Of a stretch of DNA of 64,000 bases, positions 8,889 through 15,981 are shown piece after piece. This DNA is from Undibacterium sp. YM2 (lineage in GTDB: Bacteria > Pseudomonadota > Gammaproteobacteria > Burkholderiales > Burkholderiaceae_D). Location: positions 744,001 to 808,000 of the forward strand of contig NZ_AP018441.1 in the NCBI RefSeq assembly GCF_009937975.1, written 5' to 3'. Positions within the stretch are counted from its first letter, which is position 1, and every line of letters begins with the position of its first letter. The position numbers were made by a program, and so were the translations under genes. The notes beneath the pieces were generated by a model. The model was not told the origin of the DNA. It did no database searches and was given only the letters and a program-made list of their open reading frames with translations.

Positions 8889-10048
8889 GCAAACTGCATT
8901 TCATAGAAGGGAATGACGTTGAGCTCCTGCACAGTGGCGCACAGTTTTTCCCCGCCCTGATCCAGGCGATCAATCAGGCACAGCATGAAGTCTATCTGGA
9001 GTCGTATATCTTCGCTGCTGACCAGACAGCACAAGCCGTGCAGGCGGCGCTGGTGCAGGCGGTGGCGCGTGGCGTGCAGGTCAGGGTGGTCATAGACTGG
9101 ATAGGCAGTGACCGCCAGGCGGCACTGGTACTCACGCAAGACTTTAATGAACAGGGAGTAGCCTGCCGCTGTTTTAATCCCTGGTTCAAGCGCGGCCTGG
9201 CACGCACCCATAGAAAAATCTGTGTGGTTGACAGGCAGCTTGCCATCGTTGGCGGCTTGAATATCATCGATGACAATATTGCCGACGACGGCTCTGGCAT
9301 TGCCCTGCCTTATCCGCGCTGGGACTTTGCCGTTACAGTCACCGGCCCCCTTGTTGCCTATATCCATCTCGAAGTGGAATCACAATGGCGCAAACTGGGC
9401 AAGCTGGGTTTGCGTACCCGTCTGGAATTGATGAAGCACTTGCGTGCCGATGCCAAGGTCGCCGGCAAGCAAATTACTGCGGCGGCACTGGTGGTGCGTG
9501 ACAATCTGCGTAACCGCGCCACCATACAACGCGCCTACCTGCAGGCGTTGGGCATGGCAAGATCACGAGCGATCCTGGTGACGCCTTACTTTGCACCCGG
9601 CAGAAAATTCCGCCGTGCCCTGGTGTCTGCAGCCACCCGTGGCGTAGATGTGGTGCTACTGCTAGGCGTTGGTCAGTTCGCTCTGCAAGATGCGGTATCT
9701 CAATCTTTTTACCCCAAATTGCTGGCGGCAGGCGTGCGCATCGTCGAATACCGCAAGACGCAATTGCACGCCAAAGTTGCGGTCATTGATGAAGACTGGG
9801 CAACGGTAGGCTCCAGCAATTTTGATGGCCTCAGCCTGTTCGTCAATCACGAAGCCAATGTCGTTATCCGCGACAAAACCTTTGCCGCCAGCCTCGCACA
9901 TGAGCTGGAATTGGGTATTGCCGATGGGACGGAAATCCTTGCCGAAGATGTGCACAAAAAAGCCTGGTACAAGCGGGCCTGGTATGGCACAGCTTATCTG
10001 ATCTATCGCGGCCTCATGCGCATCGTCACCTTTGGGCATTACGGATGA
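8885..10048 (+). CDS. clsB: Cardiolipin synthase B
   Basis: The 387-residue protein belongs to the phospholipase D superfamily. Both HKD catalytic motifs are visible: THRKICVVD (near residue 110) and LHAKVAVIDEDWATVGSSNFD (near residue 295). ClsB makes cardiolipin from phosphatidylglycerol at the inner membrane. Lack of an N-terminal membrane anchor and a length below 420 residues fit ClsB rather than ClsA. It is coupled to the EEP gene upstream and the DUF429 gene downstream through 4-base overlaps. Confidence 0.9.
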   Translation: MSKLHFIEGNDVELLHSGAQFFPALIQAINQAQHEVYLESYIFAADQTAQAVQAALVQAVARGVQVRVVIDWIGSDRQAALVLTQDFNEQGVACRCFNPWFKRGLARTHRKICVVDRQLAIVGGLNIIDDNIADDGSGIALPYPRWDFAVTVTGPLVAYIHLEVESQWRKLGKLGLRTRLELMKHLRADAKVAGKQITAAALVVRDNLRNRATIQRAYLQALGMARSRAILVTPYFAPGRKFRRALVSAATRGVDVVLLLGVGQFALQDAVSQSFYPKLLAAGVRIVEYRKTQLHAKVAVIDEDWATVGSSNFDGLSLFVNHEANVVIRDKTFAASLAHELELGIADGTEILAEDVHKKAWYKRAWYGTAYLIYRGLMRIVTFGHYG

Positions 10049-10845
10049 AATTGCATGGTGTGGATTTCACCTCGGCACCATCGCGCCGCAAAGGCATTAC
10101 GATTGCCAGCGGTCAGATGCAAGACGATGTACTGCGCCTGGAATCCCTGCAAACACTGAGTGACTTCACTGCATTTGATAACTGGCTCATGCAGGACGGC
10201 CCCTGGCTGGCAGGATTCGATTTACCATTTTCGCTGCCGCGCGAACTGGTAGAGCATCTGCGCTGGCCAGTCACTTGGCCAGATTTGATGCGCCACTTGC
10301 AAACACAAACGCGCGCAGAACTACGCCTACAATTCAAGGCCTTTTGTGATGACCGTGCCGTCGGTAATAAATTCGCCCACAGGGCAACGGATATACCTGC
10401 CGGCTCTTCACCCTCGATGAAATGGGTGAATCCCCCCGTCGCCTATATGCTGCACGCAGGTGCTCCGCGTTTACTGGATGCCGGTGTCAGCATCCCCGGC
10501 ATGTATGAAGGCGACCCGCAACGCATCGCCCTCGAAGCTTACCCCGGCATGGTGGCACGCAGCATCACCAAAGCGTCGTATAAAAGCGATGACAAGAACA
10601 AGCAAACACCAGAACGCCAGCAAGCACGTGAGCTGATCGCCGCCGCTTTGGAAGCGGGAGCGACACCCTGGAAACTCAAGCTGGATTTGGGAAGCTACAA
10701 AACAGAACTCATAGCAGACGGCAGCGCTGATTTGCTTGATGCCGTGCTGTGTATGCTACTTGCTGCCTGGGCCTGGCAGAGACGGGATCAGAATTATGGC
10801 TTGCCAGAATTTGATGTGCTGGAAGGCTGGATAGTTGGCGCTTGA
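10045..10845 (+). CDS. DUF429 family protein
   Basis: The 266-residue protein has the DUF429 pattern. An N-terminal GVDFTSAP strand resembles the first Asp-bearing strand of RNase H-like folds, AGFDLPFSLP comes at about residue 54, and a C-terminal acidic segment SADLLDAVLCMLLAAW at about residue 232 supplies another carboxylate. The function of the family is not established; the conserved acids suggest a metal-dependent nuclease-like enzyme. It overlaps clsB by four bases and its 3' end converges with the membrane-protein gene on the other strand. Confidence 0.85.
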   Translation: MKLHGVDFTSAPSRRKGITIASGQMQDDVLRLESLQTLSDFTAFDNWLMQDGPWLAGFDLPFSLPRELVEHLRWPVTWPDLMRHLQTQTRAELRLQFKAFCDDRAVGNKFAHRATDIPAGSSPSMKWVNPPVAYMLHAGAPRLLDAGVSIPGMYEGDPQRIALEAYPGMVARSITKASYKSDDKNKQTPERQQARELIAAALEAGATPWKLKLDLGSYKTELIADGSADLLDAVLCMLLAAWAWQRRDQNYGLPEFDVLEGWIVGA

Positions 10846-10873
10846 GTGAATTCCTGTTTTTCCGTTCTCAGTT

Positions 10874-11731
10874 TCAGAATATATGAAGCAATACCATAAG
10901 CAAGCCCCGCATACACCGCCAGTCTGGTATCGAAAACTGCCAGCGCAAGTGCACCGCAGACGCAGCCTGCTGCACGGTACAAAGTATCCTCCCCCGTATT
11001 TTGGCCTGTAGTGCAGATGCCATTGCGGCTACCGCCAGTATGACAGTGCTGTAAAAACACCAGGTCAGAAAATGTCCTGGATTGATATCAAACACAGATG
11101 CTGCAAATGCTTCTTCGGCAAAATTCCCCTGTTTATATAAAAAGTTAAACAAACTGGAGAAATTGAAACTCAGGGGTGGCAGTGAATTCAAATAGCTTGC
11201 CGGACAAATGATGAACAGGGCTAAAACACCTTTGAATAATGAAAATAAACCCCAGGCGCTGGGCTGTTTGCTCAGCCATGCCAAACTAACAGGGTAGCTG
11301 TTTTGATTTGCTGGCGAGAACAGGTTTTTCAGGCTCACAAACATGCAGAGGCTGGTGAGCAGCATGAATACCAGATATGCGAGGTTTTGCGTTGAATGCC
11401 GAGCATACTGAAACCAGGGCTGCGCATACAGCATGCCTTGTATCAGAGCAGCGATTGCGGCAACTATAAATCCTGCGTATTTGTTTTTTTGTGGCTTGCG
11501 CACCAGCCCCGCCCAGATATGCAGCAAAGGTGTGCACAATGCATAGGAACCCAACAGCAAGAACAGCATGAACAAGAACTGCATGGCAAATGCACCCAGA
11601 CTCAGTCCGCGGCCATAAAGATTTGTCGCCACAGCAGCAAGCAACCAGGTAAGCGGTGCAAACATGGGGGCCAGCAAATAGGCTTGAAAGGGGATTTGCT
11701 GTGTCCTGGTATCGTGGTGGTCATTCGGCAT
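10874..11731 (-). CDS. Multi-pass membrane protein of unknown function, probably frameshifted near its end
   Basis: The annotated frame gives 285 residues with about six hydrophobic segments and no family I recognise. The final 30 residues after AKIRG turn polar and Trp/Cys-rich. In the next frame the sequence instead continues as a convincing membrane helix (ALALAVFDTRLAVYAGLAYG) plus a charged tail, ending at 10794. The switch is exactly at a run of five C (10991-10995, G on the coding strand): one extra G restores a single frame, AKIRGEDTLYRAAG. The intact gene would thus span 10794-11731. This may be a sequencing error, a recent mutation or slippage. It starts three bases after the stop of the upstream gene. 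Confidence 0.7.
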   Translation of the reverse strand: MPNDHHDTRTQQIPFQAYLLAPMFAPLTWLLAAVATNLYGRGLSLGAFAMQFLFMLFLLLGSYALCTPLLHIWAGLVRKPQKNKYAGFIVAAIAALIQGMLYAQPWFQYARHSTQNLAYLVFMLLTSLCMFVSLKNLFSPANQNSYPVSLAWLSKQPSAWGLFSLFKGVLALFIICPASYLNSLPPLSFNFSSLFNFLYKQGNFAEEAFAASVFDINPGHFLTWCFYSTVILAVAAMASALQAKIRGRILCTVQQAASAVHLRWQFSIPDWRCMRGLLMVLLHIF

Positions 11732-11734
11732 CTG

Positions 11735-12511
11735 TTATTCGCCTGAGCAGTTCTCGTCATCGATTTTCAAATGTTCTAATTTTGCAAGTTTAATTTCCTT
11801 GCAAAGAAAAACCGTAGAGTGCCCAAAGAAATCATTTAACCTGACTTCGTAGTAATGTCGGTTACCAATTTTCTGTTTCTCGATAGACATTGTAGGGAAA
11901 AATATTTTTTCCAGCTGTGCTGCTTGTTGAATTGCATCTGTGAGTGCAAAACTCGCTGCCCATCGTGAAACCAATCTCCGTTCAAATTTTTCGTCGTCTA
12001 GGTAATTGCGCACGAAGTGTTCGAACAGTATAGAAAATTCTGCTATGTACTTTGCAGAATAATGAGGGATAGTTCGTCGTATTGAGAATTCTGTAAAACT
12101 GCAATCGCTTAGTGTGGGATCATATTTCAGTATTTCTTGCAAAAGTTCTCCACCATGAATGAACGTAACGCCCTCTATGGCATTTGGTAATGGCAATACC
12201 TTAATGGCTTCTTTATCGATCAAGTTGCCCGTTTCAAGTATCTCTATCACTTTCTCCATTTCCTTGGTTTTGTCATGATAGAAGTTTCCTCCCACTATAA
12301 AAAACACTCTGGACCCATGTTGTCGAAAGAGCTGGATATCTTCGAGTATGCGCTCCTGTACCTCAATTGGAGCATTCGAGAAAAAACTTGTTTCACCTGT
12401 TTTTGCAATACCTTCTTCACATACTGATATCAAAAGAGGTAATACAGGTTCCCCTTTTTTCCATAAATCTAGCCAGTAGTTCATCTGCTCTTGATAGGAT
12501 TCTTGAGTCAT
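11735..12511 (-). CDS. Hypothetical protein (258 residues) in an AT-rich segment
   Basis: I do not recognise this protein. It is soluble, mixed charged/hydrophobic, with a middle segment VFFIVGGNFYHDKTKEMEKV and no signal peptide or membrane helix. The chosen start is the ATG at 12511, which has AGGA five bases upstream; an upstream ATG at 12571 lacks a site. Base composition is visibly lower in GC (three sampled 60-base lines: about 30, 40 and 45 percent) than the flanking genes (55-60 percent), which suggests later acquisition. It follows the broken thg1 by 29 bases and precedes the membrane protein by three bases, so it is probably in the same operon. Confidence 0.7.
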   Translation of the reverse strand: MTQESYQEQMNYWLDLWKKGEPVLPLLISVCEEGIAKTGETSFFSNAPIEVQERILEDIQLFRQHGSRVFFIVGGNFYHDKTKEMEKVIEILETGNLIDKEAIKVLPLPNAIEGVTFIHGGELLQEILKYDPTLSDCSFTEFSIRRTIPHYSAKYIAEFSILFEHFVRNYLDDEKFERRLVSRWAASFALTDAIQQAAQLEKIFFPTMSIEKQKIGNRHYYEVRLNDFFGHSTVFLCKEIKLAKLEHLKIDDENCSGE

Positions 12512-12540
12512 TTTTTCCTGATAAATTTGATGATGCAAGA

Positions 12541-13308
12541 TCAAGTACTTTGGCTGCTTATAAGATGCCACAAGAATTCACTATATGCGTCCCCCTGCGG
12601 CAATTCATAGTCAGTCTTCAAGACTTTTCTTGTACTGACAACTTCTTTATTTTCTTTTGGGTTAAAACCGATTTTTTCTTCGTCGACCATGTACAGGCCA
12701 GTGCCGCGCTTTTGCCATAGTGGCAGGGTGTTGAAGTTGATATCCCTGCTTTGCAGCAAAGCTTCTTTCTCGGCCAGTGACTTGCCTTATATGAAGCTGG
12801 TGGTTTCGTTTTGTGACTTGCCCTCTTTCCTGAGTTGCCAGTAGCAATGCGCGTTCAGGGCATTTCTGTTGGCATCTTCATTGCGCCAGCGAAAATAATC
12901 GACGACCAGATTCTGGCTAGGCAACTGGCAGATGCGGCAATCAAAGGCAGCTACCTGGCCCAGCATGAGGCTGAATTTGGCTGAGGCTTCACCTGCCAGC
13001 AGGGAATTGTATTTTCTTAATTTGCGGCCAAAGGCATTGATATGCAGGTCAAACAGCAAGGAAATTTCGTCGCTCTGGTTATAGGCGTAGATGACCTTGA
13101 AGCCGCAATTCATCAGGTGCTTGCAGGTTTCCATCATCAGGTCGCGAAACCTGATGTCAAACGGCGCTTCAAACGCGCAAGTTTCTTTGGTCAGGCGGGT
13201 AAAGCCGCGGCCATCAATGCGGGCAATCATATACCTTCCAGTGGGGACGTAATCGTCATGCGCTGTTTCATAGCCGCGCATGATTTTTTCCAGTTCATCA
13301 AACTTCAT
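12541..13308 (-). pseudogene. thg1: tRNA-His guanylyltransferase (Thg1 family), interrupted by an in-frame stop
   Basis: The first 173 codons encode an intact Thg1 catalytic palm: IARIDGRGFTRLTK (metal-binding Asp) and YNQSDEISLLF (Asp-Glu pair). Thg1-type enzymes add nucleotides in the 3'-to-5' direction to tRNA 5' ends. A TAA at 12787-12789 ends the frame. Reading on without any frame change gives GKSLAEKEALL, INFNTLPLWQKRGTGLY and DYELPQGDAYSEF, the standard C-terminal part of bacterial Thg1, to a stop at 12541. A single base change (for example AAA to TAA) explains it. The product is probably truncated and inactive or altered. The start ATG overlaps the stop of the kinase-like gene (ATGA). 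Confidence 0.85.
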
Positions 13309-13745
13309 TTTTTCCAATCAGTGGCAGTCAATTTACCATCTATCAAATCGACGTAATACAAGCGATCAAAACCCTCATCATCATCAGGGATTTTCAATTT
13401 TCTGTGTGTATCCAGTATGCCAACTTTGGGAACCAGGTCTTTGCCTTGCCGCTGGCTATTCCATGCCAGCGCTCTGTCGAGATCAGTCTTGAAGTAATAC
13501 GCAATCACCGGCCATTGCCTGGCCTTGATTTGTTCCAGATAGCTGGCCCGGATTTTTCTTGTTGGATTGGTGTTGTCAATGACAAAGGGCATGCTGGTGT
13601 CAAAACAAAAATCCAGCAGGCGTTGCTGGCGGTTTTTGGTTTTCAGCAAATCATTGCTGACACGCAGGTGGCTATTGAAAAAGTGTTCTTTGAAAAAAGT
13701 AGATTTACCGCTGGCCTGCAATCCTATGAAGATGATGGCTTCCAT
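13305..13745 (-). CDS. P-loop polynucleotide-kinase-like ATPase
   Basis: The 146-residue protein (from the ATG at 13745, giving MEAIIFIGLQASGKST) has a Walker A motif near its N-terminus, and VIDNTNPTRKIR in the middle, which matches the lid/acceptor region of T4 polynucleotide-kinase-like proteins (AAA_33 type). These phosphorylate 5'-OH ends of RNA or DNA, or small molecules. It has no phosphatase or ligase domain. It is the first gene of the minus-strand group and overlaps thg1 by four bases. Pairing a kinase for 5' ends with a 5'-end polymerase suggests RNA end repair; that is inference. Confidence 0.78.
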   Translation of the reverse strand: MEAIIFIGLQASGKSTFFKEHFFNSHLRVSNDLLKTKNRQQRLLDFCFDTSMPFVIDNTNPTRKIRASYLEQIKARQWPVIAYYFKTDLDRALAWNSQRQGKDLVPKVGILDTHRKLKIPDDDEGFDRLYYVDLIDGKLTATDWKK

Positions 13746-13795
13746 TTGTGTGCATGCGAGTCTATTTGGCCTGTATTGTGACACAGGCCAGTGCT

Positions 13796-14434
13796 TCAGC
13801 CCACCCGCGTGGCTGCCTTGATGCCATCAGTGATAAAGCGCAGCAAGAACGGTGCCGCCAGTTCAGCCTGGCGGGCTGGACATAAACCATCAGACAGTCG
13901 TTCTATGCGAATATCGACCACATGGTGCAGTAATGCGCCCAGGGCAAACTGATAACTCCAGTAAACACTTTCAGCAGAGGCATGGGGCAGGGCATCATGC
14001 AGGGCAGCGATGAATTCGCGGGCCATGGGGTCGTAGAATTCTCGTGTGATGCGGTCGCTGGCTTCGTGCTGGTCAATCACGCCGCGCATGACCATGCGGG
14101 AAAAATTTGCGCCTTCGGCTTTTTCATTGAGTTTTAATACTGGCAGCACAAAGGCGGCAATGATTGCTTCCAGTGTAGTGCCGGGGGCGCTATGGGTGCG
14201 TGCATGGCGCAAGCCGTTCAGGCGCTCTGCGATATAGCCACTGTGGTGTTCGTAGATGGCGTGATACAACTCATTCTTTGCGCCAAAGTAATAGCCTATC
14301 AGGGCGATGGGTACGCCAGCCTCGTGGGCAATGTCGCGTATGGACACACCTTCGTAACTTTGGGCGGCAAAGCATTTCTCTGCGGCAATGAGAATTGCGC
14401 GCTTTTTTCCACTTAGTTCTTCAACAGAGCTCAT
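13796..14434 (-). CDS. TetR/AcrR family regulator
   Basis: The protein has 212 residues from the ATG at 14434 (MSSVEEL); an upstream in-frame ATG exists at 14458. The N-terminal helix-turn-helix is clear: AAEKCFAAQSYEGVSIRDIAHEAGVPIALIGYYF, whose recognition part is VPIALIGYYFGAK. The C-terminal domain is of the type found in CecR/YbiH-like repressors. The ligand is unknown. It is divergent from hslR. The intergenic region contains the motif GTACGGTCGTTC, which has a twin ahead of the next TetR gene, so it may bind both sites or sense fatty-acid metabolites. Confidence 0.88.
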   Translation of the reverse strand: MSSVEELSGKKRAILIAAEKCFAAQSYEGVSIRDIAHEAGVPIALIGYYFGAKNELYHAIYEHHSGYIAERLNGLRHARTHSAPGTTLEAIIAAFVLPVLKLNEKAEGANFSRMVMRGVIDQHEASDRITREFYDPMAREFIAALHDALPHASAESVYWSYQFALGALLHHVVDIRIERLSDGLCPARQAELAAPFLLRFITDGIKAATRVG

Positions 14435-14500
14435 GAGCTGATCCGACCAAATTGGCAAGCAAGCGAATGTATTTAAAATAATGCAAAACTTTGCCGAATT

Positions 14501-14512
14501 GTACGGTCGTTC
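14501..14512. promoter_or_regulatory. Candidate TetR operator, copy 1 (GTACGNNCGTTC)
   Basis: The sequence GTACGGTCGTTC is partly symmetrical (TACG / CGTT) and lies 67 bases upstream of the TetR start, between it and hslR. The same 12-base pattern with a different central pair occurs at 15192-15203. Confidence 0.45.
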
Positions 14513-14709
14513 AGTTTATTGTCTATGCGCACTGCAACATAGCTCAACTTAATGACGGGCTTTGTTGTATGCACAAACATTGGGCGAAAATGCCTTGTAT
14601 TTGACTGACAGCTGCCATAAATTGCATCAAAATAGAATGAACGTATTTTTTAGGGTCATACTGCTTGGTAATTGGCCCGGACAACTGGTAAATAAAAGCG
14701 ACAACCTTC

Positions 14710-15093
14710 ATGAGCGAAACCACCCGTATCGATAAATGGCTATGGGCAGCCAGATTCTTTAAAACCCGCAGCCTGGCCACCAATGCCATAGAGCTGGGCC
14801 GCGCCCTGCAAAACGGGCAGCGCGTCAAACCTGCACATAATGTCAAAGTAGGTGACATGATCGAGGTGCAGCAAGCGGAGCAAGTGTGGCAGCTCAGGGT
14901 CTTGCGCATACTGGAAACCCGTGGCTCGGCCACCATCGCCCAGACCATGTATGAAGAAACTGCAGAGAGCGCAGCAAAACGCGCGAAGGCAGCGGAAGAT
15001 AGGAAGTATTTCCGTGAACCAACTGCCGCAATGACAGGCAGACCCACCAAGCGCGACAGGCGACAACTGGACCTCACACACAGCCAGGACTGA
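14710..15093 (+). CDS. hslR: Heat-shock protein 15 homologue, S4 RNA-binding protein
   Basis: The 127-residue protein starts with an S4 domain (RIDKWLWAARFFKTRSLATNAIELGRALQNGQRVKP) and ends in a basic tail (AKRAKAAEDRKYF, GRPTKRDRRQL). That is the architecture of Hsp15, which binds free 50S subunits carrying nascent chains and helps recycle stalled ribosomes. The length is typical. No strong ribosome binding site is seen before the ATG. It is divergent from one TetR gene and followed by another. Confidence 0.92.
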   Translation: MSETTRIDKWLWAARFFKTRSLATNAIELGRALQNGQRVKPAHNVKVGDMIEVQQAEQVWQLRVLRILETRGSATIAQTMYEETAESAAKRAKAAEDRKYFREPTAAMTGRPTKRDRRQLDLTHSQD

Positions 15094-15164
15094 GCAGAGA
15101 ACAAAAAACGAGACGGCAGGAGGCAAAACATAATAGATACTCTCCTCTAAAGACGGAATCTGGT

Positions 15165-15203
15165 TTGACTTTTCATGCGCTGTGCATAATAGTACGAGCG
15201 TTC
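15165..15203 (+). promoter_or_regulatory. Promoter with overlapping TetR operator copy 2, upstream of the second TetR gene
   Basis: TTGACT (15165-15170) and TAATAG (15187-15192) are 16 bases apart and form a reasonable sigma-70 promoter. GTACGAGCGTTC (15192-15203) directly abuts the -10 box, the classic place for autorepression. Confidence 0.5.
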
Positions 15204-15290
15204 GATAAATTCATTTGTTTGCATCACTTTTTGCTTCATTTAATGGTCATTACGGGCAGACATGAATCTTTTCAACACAATCAATGTAAT

Positions 15291-15914
15291 ATGAATATGA
15301 CATCAAAATTCATGCGCAAGGGGGAACTGACCCGCGCCGCCATTCTGGACGTAGCCCTGGACGCTGCCAGCCGTGATGGTATCGAGGGGCTGACCATAGG
15401 TTTGCTGGCCGACAAGATGAACATGAGCAAGTCTGGCGTGTTCGCCCATTTCGGTTCGCGTGAAGATTTACAGATCGAAGTGCTGAAGTTGTACCACCAT
15501 CATTTCGAGCAAGAGGTGTTTTATCCAAGCATGAAAGAAGAACGTGGCCTGCCGCGTTTGCAGTCCATGTTTGCCTTATGGGTCAAGCGCGTCACGGTTG
15601 AGATTGCATCTGGCTGTATCTATATCAGCGGTGCAGCCGAATACGATGACAGGGCAGGGCCTATCAGGGATGAACTGGTTGGTATGGTCCACGCGTGGCA
15701 GGGTGCCTTGCACCGTGCCGCAGCACAGGCGATACAACTGGGCCATTTGCGTGATGATGTCGAACCTGAACAGATTGTGTATGAAATGTATGGCCTGATA
15801 TTAGCCCTGCACCATGATGCGCGTTTCTTGCGCAAGCCGGGCAGTGTAGGCCGTGCCGAGATCGGATTTGAACGAATGATCGAGTATTACGCGCCAGTGC
15901 AGGTAACAGCCTGA
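15291..15914 (+). CDS. TetR family regulator, probably of the beta-oxidation operon
   Basis: The protein has 207 residues from the ATG at 15291; ATGs at 15297 and 15312 are alternatives and none has a strong ribosome binding site. The helix-turn-helix is MSKSGVFAHFGSRED, and the C-terminal ligand domain is of the TetR_C type seen in regulators next to acyl-CoA dehydrogenase genes. It lies 67 bases upstream of the acyl-CoA dehydrogenase gene on the same strand. It probably responds to acyl-CoA and controls the downstream operon; that role is inferred from position only. The longer frame back to 15165 runs through the promoter and is not used. Confidence 0.88.
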   Translation: MNMTSKFMRKGELTRAAILDVALDAASRDGIEGLTIGLLADKMNMSKSGVFAHFGSREDLQIEVLKLYHHHFEQEVFYPSMKEERGLPRLQSMFALWVKRVTVEIASGCIYISGAAEYDDRAGPIRDELVGMVHAWQGALHRAAAQAIQLGHLRDDVEPEQIVYEMYGLILALHHDARFLRKPGSVGRAEIGFERMIEYYAPVQVTA

Positions 15915-15981
15915 GCTGGCACAGTCGCAAAAAATTTAGTATCCACATTTACCGTTTTAACTTTGCCGTCAGGAGAAAATC

